Of a stretch of 12,324 nucleotides of DNA, positions 6,766 through 12,324 are shown one piece after another. Positions within the stretch are counted from its first letter, which is position 1; every line of letters begins with the position of its first letter. The stretch covers positions 1-12,324 of the forward strand of contig JACQEH010000264.1 in assembly GCA_016200675.1 (NCBI GenBank). The letters run 5' to 3'. The notes under the pieces were generated by a model that ran no database searches, was not told where the DNA came from, and saw only the letters and a list, made by a program, of their open reading frames with translations. Made by a program: the position numbers and the translations under genes. This DNA comes from Chloroflexota bacterium. Its GTDB lineage: Bacteria > Chloroflexota > Limnocylindria > Limnocylindrales > CSP1-4.

Positions 6766-6821
6766 GCCGTGCTTCGGCACCTGCGCCGGAGCATGAGAGC
6801 AGCCCTTCCGTCATCGGCCGT

Positions 6822-6832
6822 TACACTGCCCG
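6822..6832 (+). promoter_or_regulatory. Candidate -10 region for the ABC exporter operon
   Basis: GTTACACTGCCCG contains TACACT (6822-6827), 40 bases ahead of the ATPase start at 6868, giving a short leader. The same 11 bases, TACACTGCCCG, precede tRNA-His on the other strand. A -35 box is not obvious (GCAGCC lies 17 bases upstream). Confidence 0.45.
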
Positions 6833-6867
6833 CATCTCCGTCCGCCTGCCCCCAACCCGGAGACACG

Positions 6868-7620
6868 ATGCCCCCGATCCTCGAGGCGCACGACCTGACC
6901 AAGCGATTCGCCCTGGGCGCCGAGACCGTCGAGGCCCTCCGCGGCATCTCGCTGGCGGTCCAGCCGGGCGAGTTCGTGGCGCTCATGGGCCCGTCCGGTT
7001 CGGGCAAGAGCACCCTCCTCCAGCTCCTCGGCGGCCTCGACCGGCCGACGACCGGCTCCGTCGTCTTCGAGGGCCGCGATATCAGCCACCTCTCCGACGA
7101 CGAGGCAACCCGTCTCCGCCGCGAGCGGACAGGCTTCGTCTTCCAGGCCTTCAACCTCATCCCCCTCCTGAGCGTTCGCGAGAACATCGCCCTGCCCTTC
7201 ACGATCGCCGGCCAGGACGCCGGCCGCGGCGAGGCCCACGACCGCATCCGGGAGGTCATCGCCCTCGTGGAACTCGAAGGCAAGGAGCGCTACCGGCCCG
7301 ACCAGCTGTCGCAGGGCGAGCAGCAGCGCGTCGCCGTCGCCCGCGCGCTCGTGACGAGGCCGTCCGTTCTGCTGGCCGACGAGCCGACCGGCAACCTCGA
7401 CTACACGACCGGGGGCGAGCTCCTCGACGCCCTCTGGAAGTCGAGCGAGACGGCGGCCCAGACGATCGTCCTCGTGACCCACGATGCCCGCGCGGCCGCC
7501 TACGCGGACCGGATCCTCGTCATCGGCGACGGCCAGATCACCGACGAGATCAGCCTCGGCCGGCGAGCCGATCACTCGGCGGCGCCGCTGATCGCCCGGC
7601 TCGCCCAGATCGGGCTCTAG
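6868..7620 (+). CDS. ABC transporter ATP-binding protein, LolD/MacB type
   Basis: A 250-residue cytoplasmic ATPase that powers the partner permease encoded just downstream. Motifs in order are Walker A GPSGSGKST (41-49), Q-loop FQAFNLIPLLSVREN, signature LSQGEQQRVAVARAL (from 147), Walker B LLADEPTGNLD (D171, E172) and the H-loop histidine H205 in VTHD. The FNLIPLLSVREN and DEPTGNLD wording is typical of the LolD/MacB/FtsE group, which drives mechanotransmission rather than import. The signature has LSQGE in place of the usual LSGGQ, a mild variant. The frame is open further upstream, but GGAGA at 6859-6863 and the conserved N-terminus select ATG 6868. The stop is followed after 3 bases by the GTG of the permease gene. 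Confidence 0.95.
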   Translation: MPPILEAHDLTKRFALGAETVEALRGISLAVQPGEFVALMGPSGSGKSTLLQLLGGLDRPTTGSVVFEGRDISHLSDDEATRLRRERTGFVFQAFNLIPLLSVRENIALPFTIAGQDAGRGEAHDRIREVIALVELEGKERYRPDQLSQGEQQRVAVARALVTRPSVLLADEPTGNLDYTTGGELLDALWKSSETAAQTIVLVTHDARAAAYADRILVIGDGQITDEISLGRRADHSAAPLIARLAQIGL

Positions 7621-7623
7621 GTC

Positions 7624-10134
7624 GTGGGCCTCGACCGGCTCGCCTGGCGGACGCTCGCGGCCCGGCCCCTCCGCACGATCCTGACCATCGCCGGCATCGC
7701 CCTGGGCGTGGCGGTCCTGTCGGCCTCCCTGACGATGGGTGCGGGTCTCGACGCGGCCATCGCCCGAACCGTTCGCGATGTCGTCGGGAACGCCGACCTG
7801 CGCGTCTCGGCCTTCCGCGAGGACGGCCTGTCGTCCGGGACGGCGGATGTCATCGCGGCCACGACCGGGGTGGCGGTCGTCGCCCCGACGGTGGAGCGCC
7901 GGACGTACCTTGCTCCCGTCCTGGGAGAACCGCTCCGCGGGGCCGTCACGATCGTCGGAATCGATCCGCTGCCGTATGCGCAGCTCCATCCGGTCGAGCT
8001 CGTGGCCGGTTATCCCCTCGCCCGGCCCGACGAGACGTCGGCGGTCATCACCGAGTCCCTCGCGAAATCCGACGGGTTCACGATCGGCAGCCAGCTCATC
8101 GTCCAGGGGGTCGGCTCTCCCGCCTACCTGCGGGTGATCGGGATCCTGGCCGGCCCCGGGCCGGCCGCCGGATCCGGCGGGCGGACGGTGCTGATCCCGA
8201 TCGCGACGGCCCAGGCCGTCTTCGGGATGCGTGGCCTGAGCCGCGTCGACATCGGCCTGACACCGGGCGCCTCCGCGGCAAGCGTGTCGGCCGCGCTCGG
8301 CGACCGCCTGACGGCGGAGCCCTACGTCCTGTCGTCGCCGACCGACATCGCGGCCGGCCTCCGCGCCTCCACGGCGGACTTCCAGGCGATGACCGCCCTC
8401 GTGGCCGCGATCGTCCTGTTCGTCGGCTCGTTCCTGATCATCAACACCCTCTCCATGACCGTCGGCGAGCGGGCCCGCGAGGTCGGGCTGCTCCGCGCCG
8501 CCGGGGCGACGCAGGCCCAGGTTGTCCGGTTCGTCCTTGTCGGCGCCGCCTTCCTCGGCTCCATCGGCTCCCTCATCGGGCTCGTCCTCGGCGCGGCCCT
8601 CGGCGCGCTCATGGCCGGCAGCGTGCGGGCCCTCACCGGCTTCACCGCGACGGTCGAGGGCCTGAGCCCGGCGAGCCTCGCCCTCGCGTTCCTCGTCGGG
8701 CTCGCGGTCACGATCGCGGCGGCTATCGAGCCGGCCATTCGTGCGGCACGGATCTCGCCGATCGAAGCCCTCCGCGCGCGCCTCGACCTGCCGGCTGCGC
8801 GGCGCGGGCGGCTCGGGTGGCTGGCGGTCGTGTTCGCGGCCGTCGCGATCCTCGCCCTCGCCGTCTGGCCGCCGTCGGCGGGCACGGTCGGGGCCGATCG
8901 GGCCCTCGCCGTCTACGGGGCGCTCCTGGTGGCGACGCTGGCGAGCCCCTACCTCCTGCCACCGCTCGCCCGCCTGGCGGGCGTCCCGATCAGCGGCCTG
9001 CTCCGCCTCGAGGAGCGCCTGGCCCGCGGTTCACTGGGACGGGACCGCAACCGGACGGCCCTCACCCTCGGCGCTCTCGTCATCGGCCTGGCCATGATCG
9101 TGGCCCTCGGCTGGACGGCTCAGGCGGCCCGGGAGCGGGCGACGGCCTGGCTGGCCGACGTGGTTCCCGGCGACGAGCTCGTCTCGAGCATCCGGCCCGT
9201 CGCCGCCGACGAGGGCGTCGCCGCGTCGCTCGCCGCCGTGGCGGGCGTCGCCCGGGTCAGCCCCATGGCCACCTTCGACCTCGCCATCCGTGGCGTCCGC
9301 GTCGATGCCGCCGCCGTCGTGGGCGCGGACTTCCTCCGCGACGGCCGGCTGACCTTCACGGCGGGGGATCGGTCCGCGGCCCTCACCGCCCTCGACGCCG
9401 GCGGTGCGGTCGTCCTGCCGGCGGCCACCGCCGGGCGGCTCGGTGCGCGCGTCGGGGACGCGCTCGTCGTCGCCCTCGGGGGCGGGGCGACCCTCGACCT
9501 GCGGGTGGCCGGGATCGTCGAGCGCTCGATCCCGAGCGGCGGTGGCGAAGCCATCCTCGTCGGCTGGCCGGACGCCAGCGGCCCCCTGGCGGTATCGGGC
9601 GCCGATGTCTTCGCCGTGCGCTTCGCGCCCGGGGCGGGGGCGCCGGCGAGGACGGCCCTGGAGGCCAAGGCCACCGAGCTCGCCCTCGAGGCCAACCCGC
9701 TGGCCCGGGTCCAGGGCGCCGTCAGCGATGCCCTCGGACGGGTCTTCGGCCTCTTCGACGCCCTCGCGATCGTGGCCGTCCTGGTGGCCGCGCTGGGCGT
9801 CGTGAACACGCTTGCCATGGGCGTCGTGGAGCGGGTCCGCGAGATCGGCGTGCTCCGGGCCATCGGGATGACCCGTGGCCAGGCATCGCGGATGGTGGTC
9901 GTGGAGGCCGGAGTCCTGGGCGTCGCCGGGATCGTCCTGGGGTCCCTCGCCGGGCTGGTCGTCGGCGGGATCCTGCTCGCCTTGACCGGCGGGCTGGTCG
10001 CCGGGATCAGTCTGCCGTGGGCCTCGATCGCGATCGCGGCGGTCATCGGCCTCGCGGGCTCGGTGATCGCCGCCTACTACCCGTCGCGGCTGGCCTCGGG
10101 CGTGTCCATCGTCCTCGCCCTCAAGTTCGAATAG
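7624..10134 (+). CDS. FtsX-like ABC transporter permease, duplicated (MacB/LolC type)
   Basis: An 836-residue membrane protein with two FtsX/MacB halves in one chain, typical of many Gram-positive and Chloroflexota exporters. The first transmembrane segment (about 17-37) follows RTLAARPLRTILTIAGIALG. An extracytoplasmic MacB-like domain covers about 40-250. Three more segments (about 256-280, 295-325, 340-365) contain GERAREVGLLRAAGAT, the coupling helix. Three segments at about 399-415, 428-448 and 479-497 lead to a second outer domain (about 500-700). The last three (about 709-732, 758-789, 800-822) carry VERVREIGVLRAIGMTRGQ, which mirrors the first half. That gives about 10 segments. It starts with GTG three bases after the ATPase stop, so the two form one complex. 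The substrate is unknown: lipoprotein, lipid, peptide or drug export are all possible. Confidence 0.93.
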   Translation: MGLDRLAWRTLAARPLRTILTIAGIALGVAVLSASLTMGAGLDAAIARTVRDVVGNADLRVSAFREDGLSSGTADVIAATTGVAVVAPTVERRTYLAPVLGEPLRGAVTIVGIDPLPYAQLHPVELVAGYPLARPDETSAVITESLAKSDGFTIGSQLIVQGVGSPAYLRVIGILAGPGPAAGSGGRTVLIPIATAQAVFGMRGLSRVDIGLTPGASAASVSAALGDRLTAEPYVLSSPTDIAAGLRASTADFQAMTALVAAIVLFVGSFLIINTLSMTVGERAREVGLLRAAGATQAQVVRFVLVGAAFLGSIGSLIGLVLGAALGALMAGSVRALTGFTATVEGLSPASLALAFLVGLAVTIAAAIEPAIRAARISPIEALRARLDLPAARRGRLGWLAVVFAAVAILALAVWPPSAGTVGADRALAVYGALLVATLASPYLLPPLARLAGVPISGLLRLEERLARGSLGRDRNRTALTLGALVIGLAMIVALGWTAQAARERATAWLADVVPGDELVSSIRPVAADEGVAASLAAVAGVARVSPMATFDLAIRGVRVDAAAVVGADFLRDGRLTFTAGDRSAALTALDAGGAVVLPAATAGRLGARVGDALVVALGGGATLDLRVAGIVERSIPSGGGEAILVGWPDASGPLAVSGADVFAVRFAPGAGAPARTALEAKATELALEANPLARVQGAVSDALGRVFGLFDALAIVAVLVAALGVVNTLAMGVVERVREIGVLRAIGMTRGQASRMVVVEAGVLGVAGIVLGSLAGLVVGGILLALTGGLVAGISLPWASIAIAAVIGLAGSVIAAYYPSRLASGVSIVLALKFE

Positions 10135-10203
10135 GCGCCTGAGGGACCGCCGCGTCAGGGACCCTGGACCGGTGCGGACGGCCGACCGCGCACAACCGTC
10201 TGC

Positions 10204-10209
10204 TAGACT
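10204..10209 (+). promoter_or_regulatory. Candidate -10 box for bioY
   Basis: TAGACT at 10204-10209 (context GCTAGACTCGCGG) lies 37 bases ahead of the bioY ATG and resembles the TACACT boxes seen at two other genes here. A -35 box is not evident. No known biotin-repressor palindrome is visible around it. Confidence 0.4.
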
Positions 10210-10246
10210 CGCGGCGCGGCGCGTCCTGCGCCCCAGGAGGAGGCGG

Positions 10247-10891
10247 ATGACGATCTCGGTGCCCCGGCTGGATCGGTCTGCCGCTGGTGAGCGCGGGATC
10301 ACCATCGCCGACTTCCTCGTCCCGGTCCGCCTCGCCGAGGGCATCGGCGTCCGCGTCCGGCACCTGGCCCTGATCCTTGCCGGAGCCGTCTTCATCGCCC
10401 TGGCCGCCCAGGTCCATTTCTATCTGCCCGGCAACCCCGTGCCGTACACCGGCCAGACCTTCGCGGTCCTGGTGGCCGGCGGGGCGCTTGGCTTCCGGCG
10501 GGGCGTCGCGGCGACGTCTCTCTATCTCGTCCTTGGCATCGTCGGCCTGCCGGTCTACGCCGATGCCAAGCACGGCTGGGAGATCGTCGTCGGCGGTACC
10601 GGCGGCTATCTCGTCGGCTTCATCCTGGCCGCCGGCATCGTTGGGCGGCTGGCCGAACTCGGCTGGGACCGCAACCTCCTCGGGTCGATCGGGGCCATGC
10701 TCCTGGGCGATGCCGCCATCTTCACGATCGGCGTGCCGTGGCTCGCCGTCGCCTACCACCAGCCGCTCGCGTGGGGCGTGGCGAACGGGCTGACGCCGTT
10801 CCTCGGCGCCGAGATCCTCAAGTTCGCACTTGCCGCGGGCGCTTTCCCGGTGGCCTGGTGGATCGTCGGACGCCGGCCGGGGGACCGCTGA
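10247..10891 (+). CDS. bioY: Biotin transporter BioY (ECF S component)
   Basis: A 214-residue membrane protein that binds and imports biotin, alone or with an energy-coupling module. Conserved blocks are NPVPYTGQTFAVLVAGGALG, SLYLVLGIVGLPVYAD, GGTGGYLVGFILAA, and the ending FLGAEILKFALAAGA. About six hydrophobic segments are present. Residues 1-45 before the first segment are a hydrophilic extension that makes the protein a little longer than the usual 180-200. The family GPTGGYL motif is GGTGGYL here, with Pro replaced by Gly. The ATG at 10247 follows AGGAGGAGG (10235-10243), a strong ribosome site, so upstream in-frame codons are not used. No EcfA or EcfT genes are in the window, so it would use a shared module elsewhere or work alone. 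Confidence 0.92.
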   Translation: MTISVPRLDRSAAGERGITIADFLVPVRLAEGIGVRVRHLALILAGAVFIALAAQVHFYLPGNPVPYTGQTFAVLVAGGALGFRRGVAATSLYLVLGIVGLPVYADAKHGWEIVVGGTGGYLVGFILAAGIVGRLAELGWDRNLLGSIGAMLLGDAAIFTIGVPWLAVAYHQPLAWGVANGLTPFLGAEILKFALAAGAFPVAWWIVGRRPGDR

Positions 10892-11217
10892 CCGATCCCG
10901 CCGCCGGGCTGTTCGGTCCCGGCAGCCAGGCGTGGCGCATCGATCGCGAGGCGTTCCTCCTCTTCGGAGCGGGACCCCGGGCCCTCCTCCTTCAGGTCGC
11001 CCATCCGGCCGTCGCGGCGGGCGTCGACGCCCACTCCTCGTTCCGCGCGGACCCCTGGGCCCGCGTCGCCGGCACGCTCCTGTCCTACCTTCGGATCGTG
11101 TACGAGACCGCCGCCGATGCGCGGGCCGAGGTCCGCCGCCTGAACATCCGGCATCGGATGCCGCAGGCCCGCGCCGCCAACCGCCGGCTCGGTGAGGGGC
11201 CGCCCCCTCAGGGATAG
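10858..11217 (+). pseudogene. 3'-truncated DUF2236 / MpaB-like oxygenase fragment
   Basis: The frame reads LFGPGSQAWRIDREAFLLFG, then LLLQVAHPAVAAGVDAHSSF, RADPWARVAGTLLSYLRIVYE and a helix ending RRLNIRHRM. This closely follows the N-terminal third of DUF2236 (MpaB/Lcp-like haem oxygenase) proteins. Whole members run about 250-300 residues; here the match stops near residue 100, and a short unrelated tail (RANRRLGEGPPPQG type) reaches a TAG at 11215. The conserved later block with the WVHA-type motif is absent on every strand. The start is unclear. GTG 10858 lies inside bioY (34-base overlap), while the family-like start would be the CTG at 10888, which overlaps the bioY stop. I take it as a gene remnant, though a short functional protein is not excluded. 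Confidence 0.65.
11193..11210. terminator. Perfect hairpin between convergent genes, possible bidirectional terminator
   Basis: TGAGGGG-CCGC-CCCCTCA is a 7-bp perfect stem with a 4-base loop. Its right arm contains the stop codon of the leftward peptidase gene (11210-11208), and it lies just ahead of the TAG of the rightward fragment at 11217. The position between converging transcripts suits a shared terminator. Neither side shows a T-run, so it would be a non-canonical, high-GC type. Confidence 0.4.
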
Positions 11218-12324
11218 AGCGTCGGGAACCGCGACCGGAGGATTGGGTCGAGGTTGGCCGGGCTGGCAAGCCGCAGCGTCTCGAGCAGCTGCCGGGTGCC
11301 GCCGAGGCCGAATCGGTTGGCCTCGAGATAGTCGTGGATGGCGGTCCAGTAGCGGTCCGTGCCCATCGCCCGGCGGACCTGGTCCAGGACCACCGAACCC
11401 TGGATGTAGACGTCCTCGTAGTAGCAGGCCCGGGAATAGGCGGTGATCGCCCGGTCGAGCGTCGTCCCGGCGCAGCGGCTGGCGCGCAGGAGGCCGAGCA
11501 CGGTCCGGGCCGTCATGTCGGCGGCGGCCTCGTCGGCGAACGGCTGGCGCTGCTGGTCGCTGCCGACCAACCCGTAGAACCACTGGTGGGCCGTCTCGTG
11601 GTAGGCGAGGTAGGCGAGGTTGCCGGTCGCCGTCTGGCGGGGAACCCAGGTGAGCTCCGGCGACTCCATGCCGTAGCCGCCCGCGGTCTCGACGACGGTG
11701 TAGGCCGGCCACGGATAGGGGATCCCGACGCGGGCGCCGATCCGCTCGAGGGCATGCGCGGCCTCGGCGAGGACCCGCGTCCCGTCGAGGCCGCCCGGCC
11801 GGGTATAGACCCGGATCGGGATGCCATCCGCTGACCCCTCGGTCAGGCGAAAGTCCGGGGCCATGACCACGGCGACGTCGCGCACGTCGGCGACGTCGAA
11901 CGTCCACGTCCGCCCGTCCAGGACCGGGGCGGCGCCCGGGGACGCCAGCACCATGGGGCGATCGGTCGTGACCCGGACGTGGACGGCGGGGCTCGTCGGC
12001 GTCTCAAAGGGATCGCCGTGGTTGGGGCGGTCGAACGGGAGCGGTGTGCTCACCCACGGGATCCAGCGGTAGAGGGCCAGCGTCCCGTCGGCCCGCGTGA
12101 AGAGCCAGTCCGAGCCGGTCAGGTCGCCCGCCATGCGGGCCGTGTAGCCGACGACGATCTTGGCCGAGGCGCCGGCCGGCAGGATCCCGCCGAGGGGCAC
12201 GCTGATGGTCTGGTCGTCGATGGTCGCCCCGCTGCGTTGCCCATCAACGGTCGCGTCCGTGATCTCCAGGTGCCCGAGGCGGGCGGCGATCGTGTTCAGC
12301 TCGAGGCGATCGATCCCGACGCCG
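11208..12324 (-). CDS. M1-type zinc metallopeptidase (gluzincin), 5' end outside window
   Basis: At least 371 residues are visible; the frame remains open to the window edge, so the true N-terminus lies to the right. The first part (LELNTIAARLGHLEI, SVPLGGILPAGASAKIVVGYTARM) is the beta-sandwich N-terminal domain of M1 enzymes. The catalytic domain has GYGMESPEL, equivalent to the substrate-binding GAMEN loop, then the zinc site HETAH (bases 11600-11586). The third zinc ligand Glu lies exactly 18 residues further on, in PFADEAAAD. YEDVYIQGSVVLDQV resembles the segment that holds the catalytic tyrosine. The ending LLETLRLASPANLDPILRSRF shows it lacks the C-terminal helical domain of long aminopeptidases. 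Peptide cleavage, likely outside the membrane, is expected; the substrate is unknown. Confidence 0.9.
   Translation of the reverse strand, partial: GVGIDRLELNTIAARLGHLEITDATVDGQRSGATIDDQTISVPLGGILPAGASAKIVVGYTARMAGDLTGSDWLFTRADGTLALYRWIPWVSTPLPFDRPNHGDPFETPTSPAVHVRVTTDRPMVLASPGAAPVLDGRTWTFDVADVRDVAVVMAPDFRLTEGSADGIPIRVYTRPGGLDGTRVLAEAAHALERIGARVGIPYPWPAYTVVETAGGYGMESPELTWVPRQTATGNLAYLAYHETAHQWFYGLVGSDQQRQPFADEAAADMTARTVLGLLRASRCAGTTLDRAITAYSRACYYEDVYIQGSVVLDQVRRAMGTDRYWTAIHDYLEANRFGLGGTRQLLETLRLASPANLDPILRSRFPTLYP

Noticed and set aside
5215..6780. 521-residue minus-strand open frame spanning the tRNA and CAP gene
   Set aside because: It crosses a tRNA and consists largely of low-complexity Gly/Arg antisense to the CAP tail.
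6769..6780. GTGC-TTCG-GCAC hairpin just after the CAP stop codon as a terminator
   Set aside because: It has a stable UUCG loop but only a 4-bp stem and no T-run, too weak to list as a terminator.
10156..10166. CAGGG-A-CCCTG palindrome after the permease gene as a terminator
   Set aside because: A one-base loop cannot form a normal hairpin, and no T-run follows; chance in GC-rich DNA is likely.
10135..10246. Biotin-responsive operator (BirA or BioR type) ahead of bioY
   Set aside because: No palindrome resembling the known BirA or BioR sites is present in the leader.

Overview
This is a very GC-rich window (roughly 70% or more G+C by eye) with tightly packed genes, GTG starts and stop/start overlaps. 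The mix suggests a chromosomal segment of a high-GC, probably soil or freshwater bacterium: a secreted CAP protein with a Pro/Thr-rich tail, a single-chain duplicated FtsX permease, a stand-alone BioY, an MpaB-like oxygenase relative and an M1-type peptidase. The style fits Chloroflexota (Limnocylindria/Ellin6529-like) best, with Actinomycetota as the alternative. This is inference from gene style, because no rRNA or other decisive marker is present.

Layout. At 1-122 (minus) lies the N-terminus of an importer-type ABC ATPase, cut by the window edge. At 306-1463 (minus) is a two-gene unit: a type II HAD hydrolase followed by a SnoaL/NTF2-like protein. A 374-base divergent gap at 1464-1837 holds several small hairpins. 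At 1838-5513 (plus) three overlapping genes form a surface-polysaccharide cassette: a GT4 glycosyltransferase, an O-antigen ligase/polymerase-like membrane protein and a PF14907-like nucleotidyltransferase-fold protein. A tRNA-His(GUG) with encoded CCA follows on the minus strand (5525-5600). At 5854-6765 is a secreted CAP/SCP-domain protein. At 6868-10134 is an ABC exporter of the LolD/MacB type (ATPase plus 836-residue permease). At 10247-10891 is the biotin transporter subunit BioY. It overlaps a short DUF2236/MpaB-like reading frame (10858-11217) that looks like a 3'-truncated remnant. At 11208-12324 (minus) is an M1-type zinc metallopeptidase whose N-terminus lies outside the window.

How the parts work together. 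The glycan cassette is the clearest functional unit: the GT4 would add a sugar, the multi-spanning protein would polymerise or ligate the lipid-linked glycan, and the nucleotidyltransferase-fold protein has an unknown role. The ABC pair is a classic two-gene export or envelope-stress unit. The other genes are one- or two-gene units. I see no insertion sequence, integrase, CRISPR array, toxin-antitoxin pair or phage gene. The main oddities are the truncated DUF2236 gene with a hairpin at its junction with the peptidase, the hairpin cluster ahead of the polysaccharide operon, and an 11-base promoter-like motif shared by the tRNA-His gene and the ABC exporter operon.
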